Source: Ottowia sp. (GTDB taxonomy: Bacteria > Pseudomonadota > Gammaproteobacteria > Burkholderiales > Burkholderiaceae_C). From it: a DNA stretch of 44,146 nucleotides. The notes below the pieces were generated by a model. The model worked only from the letters and a program-made list of their open reading frames with translations. It did not search any database and was not told the origin of the DNA. Shown here piece by piece: positions 1 through 7,659 of the stretch (its first letter is position 1; each line of letters begins with the position of its first letter). The DNA is taken from NCBI GenBank assembly GCA_023228705.1, contig JALOAS010000017.1:1-44146 (forward strand), given 5' to 3'. The translations under genes were made by a program, and so were the position numbers.

Positions 1-1415
1 GCGCGGACGCTCAGGATGAGCCCGTTGCGCCCCGTCACGACGACGCGCTGGCCGCGCACCAGCGGCTCGGCCGATTCGGCCTGCCAGCGCTCGCCATGCA
101 CGTGCACCAGCCCGCGGCCTTCAAAATCGCCCACCACCTCGGCCACGGCACCCAGCATTTCCTCGCTGCCGCTGACCACGGGGTGCCTGTGCGAGCGTAT
201 TGCCAGCCACAGGATGCCGCCAATGATGCCGACGCCGGCAATCGCAATGCCGACGACGGTCGGCAGTGCAACGTCCCAGGCGGGCGTGCCGGTGCGCATG
301 AGGATGACCGCACCAATGATGAACGACAGCACCCCGCCTATGGCCAGGACGCCAAAGGCCGGCACGAAGGCTTCAGACACCATCAATACCACGCCCAGGA
401 GCATGAGTCCCAGGCCGGCGAAATTCACGGGCAGGAGCTGGAACGCATAAAGTGCCAGCAGCAGGCAGATTGCGCCCACCACGCCGGGCAGGATGGCGCC
501 CGGGTTCGAGCCCTCCATGACCAGCCCGCCCAGCCCCAGTATCAGCAGCACCAGCGCCACCGAGGGGTTGGCAATGACGCTGAGGAACTGGCTGCGCAAG
601 CCGGGCGTGATCTGCTCGATTTGTGCGTGCTGCGTGTGCAGCGTGCGGCTGCCAGCTGCGGTCTGCACCTCGCGGCCGTCCAGCTCGGCCAGCAACTCGG
701 TGCGGTTGCGTGCAATCAGGTCAATGACGTTTTCGTCCAGCGCTTCCGCCGCTGAAATGCTCACCGCCTCGCGCACCGCCTTCTCGGCCCAGTCCGCGTT
801 GCGGCCACGCTGCTCGGCCAGCGCGCGGATGTGCGCCACCGCATCGTTGATCGCCTTGCGCATCTCCGCGCTGCCACCGGGCACCGGTACCGGTTTGGCG
901 GCCTGCTTGCCCTTTGTCTCGTTCTTGCCGTCCTCGTCCTCGTCCTGCTTGCCGGGCGGCCAGGAGGGCCCGCCATCCTCGCCGCCGCCTATCAGCGACA
1001 CTGGCGTGGCCGCGCCCACGTTGGTCGCTGGCGCCATGGCGGCCACGTGGCTGGCGTAGAGGATGTACGTGCCGGCGCTGGCCGCGCGCGCGCCCTGCGG
1101 CGCCACGTAGGTCACCACCGGCACCGGCGAATTGAGGATGGCGCGGATGATGTCACGCATGGCCGTGACCAGGCCCCCGGGCGTGTCCATCTCCAGCAGC
1201 ACCAGCTCGGCGTCGCGCTCCTGCGCCTCTTCTATGCCGCGCACGAGGTAGTCGGCGCTGGCCGGGCTCACGGCGCCGTCCAGCGTGAGCACAATCACCA
1301 GCGGCCGGCCGTTGTCTCCGTTGCCGTCTTCCTGCGCCTGCGCCAGCGGCGCGGCAACCAGGCCCGCCATAAGTAACAGCAGCCAGGCTGCAACCAGCCA
1401 GCCCGCCTGCGCCAT
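1..1415 (-). CDS. Long-form NfeD membrane serine protease (3' end cut by window edge)
   Basis: The reverse strand reads a signal/anchor segment (residues about 5-27), a ClpP/SppA-like protease domain, several hydrophobic segments and the beginning of an NfeD OB-fold domain, which runs off the window edge. The motif GARAASAGTYI contains the probable nucleophile Ser113. EMRK, followed by an AHIRALAEQRGRN segment, gives the probable general-base Lys187, matching the Ser-Lys dyad known for archaeal 1510-N proteases. A charged, Lys/Asp/Glu-rich insertion of about 35 residues lies between the two. In the family these proteins cleave hydrophobic C-termini of stomatin-like partners; no slipin gene is visible, but the downstream side is outside the window. 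The start chosen is ATG at 1415; an in-frame GTG at 1472 would add 19 residues. Neither has a strong ribosome site. Family assignment is firm; the partner is unknown. Confidence 0.9.
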   Translation of the reverse strand, partial: MAQAGWLVAAWLLLLMAGLVAAPLAQAQEDGNGDNGRPLVIVLTLDGAVSPASADYLVRGIEEAQERDAELVLLEMDTPGGLVTAMRDIIRAILNSPVPVVTYVAPQGARAASAGTYILYASHVAAMAPATNVGAATPVSLIGGGEDGGPSWPPGKQDEDEDGKNETKGKQAAKPVPVPGGSAEMRKAINDAVAHIRALAEQRGRNADWAEKAVREAVSISAAEALDENVIDLIARNRTELLAELDGREVQTAAGSRTLHTQHAQIEQITPGLRSQFLSVIANPSVALVLLILGLGGLVMEGSNPGAILPGVVGAICLLLALYAFQLLPVNFAGLGLMLLGVVLMVSEAFVPAFGVLAIGGVLSFIIGAVILMRTGTPAWDVALPTVVGIAIAGVGIIGGILWLAIRSHRHPVVSGSEEMLGAVAEVVGDFEGRGLVHVHGERWQAESAEPLVRGQRVVVTGRNGLILSVR

Positions 1416-1795
1416 GCGCGCAAGCAGGGCATGGCTTCTTGTGGCGGCTGGAACGAAGTATGGGCGAATCACGGGGACACTTGAAAAGTCTTGGTGCAAG
1501 GTCACTTTACAGTAGTTTGCGTCCCGACGTTGCTTGTGGCAGATGGCATGGCGTACAGGCGCAGGGCGAGCGCCGTGGCAGTGTCAGGGTGCGGCAGGAT
1601 CTGCGGTTCTGATCCGTAGGCACTCGCGCGCACGCAGCCGCGCCTGCTTGGGGTTGGGCTCTGCGCTTTCTTCTGGCCGGCAGCGTGCCTGCGCCAGTTC
1701 ACAGCAACCGCCAGCGCGTGACGCACGCTGTGATCGAATGCGGCGCGGAATGCATCGTCGTGAGCGTGCAGCTTGTACAGTCCGCTGTCACCAGC
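1416..1795. other. Intergenic stretch without a recognisable gene
   Basis: This gap lies between the nfeD start and the tRNA terminator. An open frame on the reverse strand crosses it but begins inside the tRNA gene and resembles nothing recognisable, so it is not called. The promoter of nfeD must lie here; no convincing -35/-10 pair was found. No repeats or strong hairpins were seen. Confidence 0.5.
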
Positions 1796-1821
1796 AAAAA
1801 CGCCATCGCATGACGATGGCG
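1796..1821 (-). terminator. Rho-independent terminator of tRNA-Ala
   Basis: On the reverse strand CGCCATCG (1821-1814) and CGATGGCG (1808-1801) form a perfect 8-bp stem with a 5-nt loop, followed by five T residues (1800-1796). It starts 12 nt after the CCA end of the tRNA. Confidence 0.85.
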
Positions 1822-1833
1822 CAAATACTGGCG

Positions 1834-1909
<76 letters not shown>

Positions 1910-1923
1910 ACGCAGAACTGGGT

Positions 1924-1929
1924 ATTTTA
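1924..1929 (-). promoter_or_regulatory. Probable -10 box of the tRNA-Ala promoter
   Basis: TAAAAT on the reverse strand ends 14 nt before tRNA position 1, a suitable distance for a short leader. No good -35 hexamer is seen at 16-18 bp, so only the -10 element is claimed. Confidence 0.4.
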
Positions 1930-1987
1930 GCGGATTGCCGGGCGCCTGTGGCGCAAGCGGCAGCCAGATGGCGGGGGGCCGGGTGAA

Positions 1988-3298
1988 TCAGGCCGGTGGC
2001 AGCAGGCGCAGCCAGTAATAGAGCGCCAGCAGCGCGGCCAGCAGCACGGGTGGCGTCAGCAGCAGGCCGATTCTCATGTACTGGCCCCAGCCTATCTTCT
2101 GGCCCTTGCCCGCCAGCACGTGCAGCCACAGCAGGGTGGCCAGGCTGCCTATGGGCGTGAACTTGGGGCCCAGGTCGTTGTCGATGACGTTGGCGTAGAT
2201 CATGAGCTCGCGCGTGGCGGCAGGCACCTGCGCCTGGTCTATGGCGAGCGCGCCGAGCAGCGTGGCGGGCATGTTGTTCATGACCGACGCCACGAGCGCA
2301 GCAAGGATGCCGGTGCCAACGGTGGCGACGAGCTGGCCCTGCGCTGCGAGCCCGTGCAGGGCGCGGACGCCCAGCCCGGTCAGGCCGGCCTTGCCCAGGC
2401 CGTAGACAACCAGGTACATGCCGAGCGAAAACAGCACGATCTGCCAGGGCGCGTCACGCAGGACGCGGGCGATGGGGACGACGGCGCGGCGCCCGCGCTG
2501 GCCCCAGCGGCCGGCGATGGCCAGCAGGGCCAGCGCAGCAGCCCCGGTGACGGCCGAGATGGGCACGTGCATGGGCGCGGTGACAAAGTAGGCCGCCAGC
2601 AGCGCGGCCAGCAGGGGGAACGCGGCGGCAAAGACCTGATGGTCCCTGATGGCGGACGCCGGGTCGCGCACGGCGTGCAGATCGTAAGACCGGGGAGTCT
2701 GGTGGCCAAACGCCAGCCACAGCACGATGAGCGCGGCGGCCAGCGACACCAGGTTGACCGGCAGCATGACGGCGGCATAGCGCGCAAAGCCGATGCCGAA
2801 GTAGTTGGCGCTGACGATGTTGACCAGGTTGGAGATGACCAGCGGCAGGCTGGTGACGTCGGCAATGAAGCCGGTGGCGATGGTGAACGCCAGCGCCGCC
2901 TGCGGCTTGAAGTTCAGGCGCAGCAGGATGGCGAGCACGATGGGCGTGAGCAGCAGGGCGGCGCCATCGTTGGCAAAGAAGGCGGCGATGAGCGCACCGA
3001 GCACGATGACCAGCGGGAACAGCGCGCGCCCGTTGCCGCGGGCCAGCCGCGCCACGTGCTGTGCGGCCCAGGCAAAGAAGCCGGCCTCGTCAAGGATGAG
3101 CGAGATGACGATGAGCGCAACAAAGGTAAACGTGGCGTCCCAGACGATGTCCCAGACCACGGCGACATCGGGCCACTGCACGATGCCGGTGGCCAGCGCC
3201 ACGGCAGCACCGCCCAGCGCGCTCCAGCCTATGCCCAGGCCGCGGGGTTGCCAGACGACCAGCGTCAGCGTGGCGCCAAACAGGAGCAGGGCGAGCAT
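1988..3298 (-). CDS. arsB: Arsenite efflux permease ArsB
   Basis: A 436-residue polytopic membrane protein that aligns along its length with E. coli ArsB as I recall it: an N-terminal WQPRGLGIGWSA block, SLILDEAGFFAWAA, FFANDGAALLLTPIV, the SLPLVISNLVNIVSANYFGIGF segment, APWQIVLFSLGMYLVVYGL, and a C-terminal DLGPKFTPIGSLATLLWLHV block. ArsB exports arsenite and antimonite across the inner membrane, alone using the proton motive force or with an ArsA ATPase. The ATG at 3298 matches the family N-terminus; an upstream in-frame GTG (3373) would add 25 unrelated residues. No arsR, arsC or arsA adjoins it: the neighbours are a tRNA and a small unrelated gene, so its regulation is not evident here. 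Confidence 0.92.
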   Translation of the reverse strand: MLALLLFGATLTLVVWQPRGLGIGWSALGGAAVALATGIVQWPDVAVVWDIVWDATFTFVALIVISLILDEAGFFAWAAQHVARLARGNGRALFPLVIVLGALIAAFFANDGAALLLTPIVLAILLRLNFKPQAALAFTIATGFIADVTSLPLVISNLVNIVSANYFGIGFARYAAVMLPVNLVSLAAALIVLWLAFGHQTPRSYDLHAVRDPASAIRDHQVFAAAFPLLAALLAAYFVTAPMHVPISAVTGAAALALLAIAGRWGQRGRRAVVPIARVLRDAPWQIVLFSLGMYLVVYGLGKAGLTGLGVRALHGLAAQGQLVATVGTGILAALVASVMNNMPATLLGALAIDQAQVPAATRELMIYANVIDNDLGPKFTPIGSLATLLWLHVLAGKGQKIGWGQYMRIGLLLTPPVLLAALLALYYWLRLLPPA

Positions 3299-3389
3299 GC
3301 AGGGGGCGTTTTCTGTGGGTGTTGTTGCCTGACTCGGCCTGTGTCCCGGCCGGGTGCGCGGTATTTTTTTCACAAGCCCACGTCAGCCA

Positions 3390-3418
3390 TTGCCAAGTGG
3401 CGCGGGGCGGCGTATCGT
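3390..3418 (+). promoter_or_regulatory. Candidate sigma-70 promoter for the 35-residue protein gene
   Basis: TTGCCA (3390-3395) and TATCGT (3413-3418) are separated by exactly 17 bp. They lie 38 nt before the ATG at 3457, leaving a leader of roughly 30 nt that contains the ribosome-binding site. Confidence 0.4.
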
Positions 3419-3456
3419 GTGGTACCCGTCTGTATGCCAAAGGCAAGGAGCCGATC

Positions 3457-3564
3457 ATGAAAGGCGTAGAGCAAAAGCGCGACTCAAAGAAGAAGCCGCA
3501 GAAGTCACTGAAGGAAAAGCGTGCCGAGAAGCACGCCAAGAAGAGCGATCGCGACGCATCCTGA
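3457..3564 (+). CDS. Small highly basic protein (35 aa), function unknown
   Basis: The ORF begins MKGVEQKRDSKKKPQKSLK and is dominated by Lys, Arg and Glu, with no hydrophobic stretch, so it is predicted to be cytosolic and probably helical or disordered. A clear ribosome-binding site (AAGGAG, 3445-3450) lies 6 nt before the ATG and a candidate promoter precedes it, which supports a real gene despite the small size. I believe similar short Lys-rich proteins occur in other Burkholderiales, but the function is unknown; nucleic-acid binding would fit the composition. The frame is also open upstream to 3319, but that part lacks any ribosome site. It converges on guaC. Confidence 0.65.
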   Translation: MKGVEQKRDSKKKPQKSLKEKRAEKHAKKSDRDAS

Positions 3565-3604
3565 ACCATGAATCACCGGCGCGCCGTGCTGCGGCGGTGA
3601 GCGG

Positions 3605-4582
3605 CTACATCAGCACGTGCTCCGCTGCGTTGACGCCGCCCAGGATCACGTAGTTGACCTTGCGGATGTCTTCCAGCCTGACGCCGCCGGCGTAGCTGAT
3701 CGAACTTTGCAGGTCCTGCTCCATCTCGACCAGCGTATCCGCCAGCCGGCCCTTGATGGGCTCCAGGATGCGCTTGCCCTCGACATGGCGGTATTCGCCC
3801 TTGTTGAAGTCGCTGGCCGAGCCGTAGTACTCCTTGTAGAGTTCGCCGTCCACTTCAACCGTGGCGCCTGGCGACTCCTCGTGACCGGCAAAGAGCGCGC
3901 CTATCATGACCATGGCCGCGCCAAAGCGGATGCTCTTGGCGATGTCGCCGTGGCTGCGGATGCCGCCGTCGGCAACGATGGGCTTGCTCGCCACGCGCGA
4001 GCACCACTTCAGCGCCGACAGCTGCCAGCCGCCGGTGCCAAAGCCGGTCTTGAGCTTGGTGATGCAGACCTTGCCGGGTCCCACGCCCACCTTGGTCGCG
4101 TCCGCGCCCCAGTTCTCCAGATCGATGACGGCTTCGGGCGTGGCCACGTTGCCGGCAATGACAAAGGCCGACGGCAGCGTTTTCTTGATGTGCGCGATCA
4201 TCTCGCGCACGGTGTCGGAATGCCCGTGCGCGATGTCTATGGTGATGTAGTCCGGCGTCAGGCCCTGGCGGGCCAGCTCGTCAACGGTCGCGTAGTCGGC
4301 ATCCTTGACGCCGACCGAGATGCTGGCAAACAGGTCGCGCCGCTTCATGTCGCGCACGAAGGCGGCGGTGTCCAGGTCAAAGCGGTGCATGACATAGAAG
4401 TAGCCATGCTCGGCCAGCCAGACGCACAGCGCCTCGTCAACCACCGTTTTCATGTTGGCCGGCACCACCGGCAGCTTGAACTTGCGGCCACCAAACTGCG
4501 TGCTGGCATCGCACTGGCTGCGGCTGGCCACGCGACACTTGCGCGGCAGCAGCAGGACGTGGTCGTAGTCGAAGATTTGCAT
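3605..4582 (-). CDS. guaC: GMP reductase
   Basis: A 325-residue TIM-barrel enzyme of the IMPDH/GMPR family that reduces GMP to IMP with NADPH, returning guanine nucleotides to the adenine branch. The reverse strand shows VVPANMKTVVDE near the N-terminus, the loop GVGPGKVCITKLKTGFG with catalytic Cys173, PIVADGGIRSHGDIAKSIRFGA for phosphate binding, and a C-terminal EYYGSASDFNKGEYRHVEGK segment. No CBS pair is present, which excludes IMP dehydrogenase. The ATG at 4582 gives the family N-terminus MQIFDYDHVLLLP; the longer frame would need a TTG start at 4591. The gene converges on the small basic protein gene; an imperfect hairpin without a T-tract lies between them at about 3575-3599. Confidence 0.95.
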   Translation of the reverse strand: MQIFDYDHVLLLPRKCRVASRSQCDASTQFGGRKFKLPVVPANMKTVVDEALCVWLAEHGYFYVMHRFDLDTAAFVRDMKRRDLFASISVGVKDADYATVDELARQGLTPDYITIDIAHGHSDTVREMIAHIKKTLPSAFVIAGNVATPEAVIDLENWGADATKVGVGPGKVCITKLKTGFGTGGWQLSALKWCSRVASKPIVADGGIRSHGDIAKSIRFGAAMVMIGALFAGHEESPGATVEVDGELYKEYYGSASDFNKGEYRHVEGKRILEPIKGRLADTLVEMEQDLQSSISYAGGVRLEDIRKVNYVILGGVNAAEHVLM

Positions 4583-4666
4583 GGCTTCCAAGCTCCGGAA
4601 TGGATCCGCCGCCGGGGCGGTCGAAACAAGGGGCGCTTGGCTGGATGCCGGTTTTCTTGCAGCCGC

Positions 4667-4696
4667 AAAAAACCGGGCCAGAAAACCTGGGCCCGG
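4667..4696 (-). terminator. Rho-independent terminator downstream of the TetR gene
   Basis: On the reverse strand CCGGGCC (4696-4690) pairs with GGCCCGG (4679-4673) around a 10-nt loop, followed by six T residues (4672-4667). It lies about 46 nt after the TetR stop codon and upstream of guaC on the same strand, so it separates the two transcription units. Confidence 0.8.
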
Positions 4697-4742
4697 TAAT
4701 TGATTGTACGTTGTTGCGTGCGGCCAGGATGCCGCGCCGGCA

Positions 4743-5405
4743 TCAAGGGACCTGATCCGGTGGTGGGCCGGGCCTGGCCAACTCGCGCAAGTAGCCCATG
4801 ACGGCGGTGCGGGCCTCCCGACGCAGGCGGTCGTGGTCCGGGCCGTCGGCCGACTGCAGGTGCGCGTGCACGAACAGCCCGTACACGATGGTCTGGCACA
4901 CGCGCGCAGCGTCTTGCAGCGGAAAGTCGGGCTTGAGGTCGCTGGCGTGGTTCAGGGCGGCGGCCCACGCATCGATGAAGCGCTGGTACATCTGCCGGTA
5001 CGCGGCCAGTCCCGAGAAATGACGCTCCAGCAGATAGTGGGCGGCCCAGTCGCGGGGCCGTGCCCGGTGCGCCTGCAGCAGCGCATCTATGGCAGCGGCG
5101 GCAATGTCTGCCATGGACTGTCCGGTCCCGGCTTCCGTGGCTTGACGCAGCACGACCAGCAACTGCTTGGAGCGCAGGTGCAGGCTTACGCGCGCCAGGT
5201 CCTCCTTGCTGGAGAAGTAATCGTAGAAGCTGCCCAGCGCCGTGCCGGCCACCAGAGTGACCTCGCGCACGGTCACCGCATCCCAGCCGCGCTCGACCAA
5301 AACCTGAACAAAGGCCTGGCGCAGGGCCTTTTCCGTTTGCCGGGCGCGGGATTGCTGCGGGCGCCGGCGCTGGCCTGCAGCCGCAGGCGAAGGCGTGGAT
5401 TTCAT
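4743..5405 (-). CDS. TetR-family transcriptional regulator
   Basis: A 220-residue protein with an N-terminal TetR helix-turn-helix: the segments RQAFVQVLVERGWDAVTVRE and AGTALGSFYDYFSSKEDLAR are typical of helices 1-4 of this family. The C-terminal ligand-binding half is helical, as expected. The gene is divergent from a thioesterase/acyl-CoA dehydrogenase/acyl-CoA synthetase run across a 72-bp gap, the usual arrangement for a local repressor that responds to an acyl-CoA or its precursor; that role is inferred. The ATG at 5405 (MKSTPSP) is chosen; an in-frame ATG at 5438 would add 11 residues. A strong terminator follows the gene. Confidence 0.88.
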   Translation of the reverse strand: MKSTPSPAAAGQRRRPQQSRARQTEKALRQAFVQVLVERGWDAVTVREVTLVAGTALGSFYDYFSSKEDLARVSLHLRSKQLLVVLRQATEAGTGQSMADIAAAAIDALLQAHRARPRDWAAHYLLERHFSGLAAYRQMYQRFIDAWAAALNHASDLKPDFPLQDAARVCQTIVYGLFVHAHLQSADGPDHDRLRREARTAVMGYLRELARPGPPPDQVP

Positions 5406-5477
5406 GACTGTGCGAATCCGAACATCTGGCCCGTCCATTCTGCGTAAACTGGAGGGTAAGCAAGCAGGGAGGGCAGG

Positions 5478-5927
5478 ATGAACATATCGATAGACGAGGC
5501 ACGGCGAGTTCTTCAGGCCCAGCCCTTCAGCCGCCTGCTGGAAGCCAGACTGACGGAATTTTCAGATACAGCGACAGAGCTGCGCATTCCCATCCGCGAA
5601 CACGTCAAACAACAAAATGGTTTTGTGCACGGGGGCGTCGTGTCTTACGCCGCCGACAACGCACTCACATTTGCCGGGGGTGTTGTGCTGGGTCCGTTGG
5701 TCGTGACTTCCGAATACAAGATCAATTATCTGCGCCCGGCGATCGGGGACTGGCTCATTGCTCGCGCCCGGGCAGTATATGCGGGCCAGCGTCAGGCGGC
5801 TTGCCGTGCTGAAGTCTTTACCCGCTCGGGCGACGAGGAGACCCTGTGCGCGCTGGCGCAGGGCACCATATCTCGCGTGGGCCAGCCGCCGGGCGCGGCA
5901 GGAAGCCCAGGCGGGAGTCGTTCATGA
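5478..5927 (+). CDS. PaaI-family hotdog-fold acyl-CoA thioesterase
   Basis: A 149-residue single-hotdog protein. The active-site region reads QQNGFVHGGVVSYAADNA (about residues 45-62), with the Asn-Gly and His-Gly-Gly arrangement and downstream Asp60 typical of PaaI/YbgC-like thioesterases that hydrolyse acyl-CoA to free acid and CoA. A second core strand, TSEYKINYLRPA, follows. A strong ribosome site (GGGAGG) precedes the ATG. It is the first gene of a three-gene run with AidB-like dehydrogenase (25-bp gap) and acyl-CoA synthetase, where it may recycle CoA or remove dead-end thioesters. The substrate cannot be told from sequence. The last 15 residues are Gly/Ser-rich and probably disordered. 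Confidence 0.9.
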   Translation: MNISIDEARRVLQAQPFSRLLEARLTEFSDTATELRIPIREHVKQQNGFVHGGVVSYAADNALTFAGGVVLGPLVVTSEYKINYLRPAIGDWLIARARAVYAGQRQAACRAEVFTRSGDEETLCALAQGTISRVGQPPGAAGSPGGSRS

Positions 5928-5952
5928 ACCGTTGCGTTTACAGGAGAAAATC

Positions 5953-7590
5953 ATGACAGGCGTACATCCAGACAATCAAGTACCCCAACTTCAGGACTAC
6001 AACGTCTATACCAGCGACCCGGCGCTGCAGCGCGAGGTGGCGCGCGGCGGCGGTCAGTGGCGCGATGCCGAGCTGGTGCAGCAGGGCGCGGAATACGGTT
6101 CTGCCGACACGCTGCAGGCAGCCACCGACGCCAACCATTACCTGCCCGAGCTGCACGCGTTCTCGGCTACCGGCGCGCGCATCGACCAGGTGCAGTTCCA
6201 CCCGGCCTGGCACAAGATGATGGCCATGGCACGGCGCAACGGCAATGCCGGCCTGCCGTTTTTCGAGCCGCGCAAAGGCGCCTGGTCGGCCTGGGCGGCG
6301 TCGCTGTACATGCACTGCCAGATAGAGTCCGGCTCCTCGTGCCCGACCACCATGACGCGCGCCTGCGTGCCGGTGCTGCAGCAAAATGCCGCGCTGTGGC
6401 AGGTGCTGCAGCCGCTGCTGGCGTCGACGGAGTACGATGCGCGCGACATACCGCTGGCCGACAAGAAGTCGATCACCGTGGGCATGGGCATGACCGAGAA
6501 GCAGGGCGGCAGCGACCTGCGCACCAACACCACGCGCGCCGTGCCGCACGGCGAAGGCGACTGGGGACAGGAATTCCTGCTGACCGGGCACAAGTGGTTT
6601 TTCTCGGCGCCCATGTGCGACGGCCACCTGGTGCTGGCCAGGACCGACGAGCACGGCATCAGCTGCTTTTTCGTGCCGCGCTGGCGGCCCGACGGCAGCA
6701 AGAATCCGGTGCACATCCTGCGCCTGAAGGACAAGGTGGGCGACCGCTCCAACAGCAGCAGCGAAGTCGAGTTCCACGACGCCTGGGGCGTGCTGGTGGG
6801 CGAGGAGGGGCGCGGCATACGCACCATCATCGGCATGGCCGCGCACACGCGGCTGGACTGCGCCGTCTCCAGCGCCGGTTTCATGCGCCAGGGCTTCGTG
6901 CAGGCGCTGCACTACGCGCGAGAGCGGCATGCTTTTGGCAAGGCGCTGGCCGACCAGCCCATGATGACGGCGCTGCTGGCCGACATGGCACTGGAGTCCG
7001 AAGCGGCCATGCTGCTGGCGCTGGACCTGGCCGCGCGCTTTGGCTCGGACGCCGAGCTGGACCGCGCCTGGTGCCGCTTCATGACGCCGCTGGCCAAGTT
7101 CTGGAACTGCAAGCGCGCTGTCGGCTTCATGGGCGAGGCCATGGAGGTGTTTGGCGGCAACGGCTACGTGGAAACGGTGTCCATAGGGCGCCTGTTCCGG
7201 CAGGCGCCGGTCAACTCCATCTGGGAGGGCTCGGGCAACGTCATGGGCCTGGACCTGCTGCGCGCGGTCGCGCGCAATCCGGAGCACATGCAGCTGATCC
7301 TGGACGACCTGCAGCAGACCGCCTCGCAGGACAAGACCGTGTCCGCCCAGTTGCAGGGGCTGCGCGACATGGTGCAGCTGCCGCCGGCTGAGCTGGAGCG
7401 CCAAGGTCGGCGTTTTACGCAGAAGCTGGCGCTGGCGCTGCAGGCCTGCCTCATGCTGCGCCATGCCAGCGCCGAGGCGGCCAGCGCCTTCATCGCCAGC
7501 CGCTACGACCCGGACTGGGGCCCGGTGACGGGCATCACCTGCGGCACCGACGATGCGGCACGTTTGCTGCAGGCCGCTTGGGCCGACTGA
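5953..7590 (+). CDS. aidB: AidB-like acyl-CoA dehydrogenase
   Basis: A 545-residue FAD-dependent acyl-CoA dehydrogenase that matches E. coli AidB (541 aa) along its length: an N-terminal NVYTSDPALQREVAR block, FHPAWHKMM, the flavin-binding MGMTEKQGGSD (178-188), TGHKWFFSAPMCD, LKDKVGDRSNSSSEVEF, and NSIWEGSGN (421-429) holding the Glu position used as base in the family. AidB is known in E. coli from the adaptive response to alkylation, where it binds flavin and DNA and has weak isovaleryl-CoA dehydrogenase activity. Here it sits between a thioesterase and an acyl-CoA synthetase, which favours a catabolic role. The ATG at 5953 follows AGGAGA; the frame is open further upstream but there overlaps the thioesterase. 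Confidence 0.92.
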   Translation: MTGVHPDNQVPQLQDYNVYTSDPALQREVARGGGQWRDAELVQQGAEYGSADTLQAATDANHYLPELHAFSATGARIDQVQFHPAWHKMMAMARRNGNAGLPFFEPRKGAWSAWAASLYMHCQIESGSSCPTTMTRACVPVLQQNAALWQVLQPLLASTEYDARDIPLADKKSITVGMGMTEKQGGSDLRTNTTRAVPHGEGDWGQEFLLTGHKWFFSAPMCDGHLVLARTDEHGISCFFVPRWRPDGSKNPVHILRLKDKVGDRSNSSSEVEFHDAWGVLVGEEGRGIRTIIGMAAHTRLDCAVSSAGFMRQGFVQALHYARERHAFGKALADQPMMTALLADMALESEAAMLLALDLAARFGSDAELDRAWCRFMTPLAKFWNCKRAVGFMGEAMEVFGGNGYVETVSIGRLFRQAPVNSIWEGSGNVMGLDLLRAVARNPEHMQLILDDLQQTASQDKTVSAQLQGLRDMVQLPPAELERQGRRFTQKLALALQACLMLRHASAEAASAFIASRYDPDWGPVTGITCGTDDAARLLQAAWAD

Positions 7591-7659
7591 AGCGCGCGCC
7601 GCGACGCCAGATTTCCCGCAAACCACAAAACAAAACGTTGACCCGCAAGGAGCCACACC

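Noticed and set aside
3575..3599. Terminator between guaC and the small basic protein gene
   Set aside because: CACCGgCGC/GCGgCGGTG can form an imperfect stem, but no T-tract follows on either strand.
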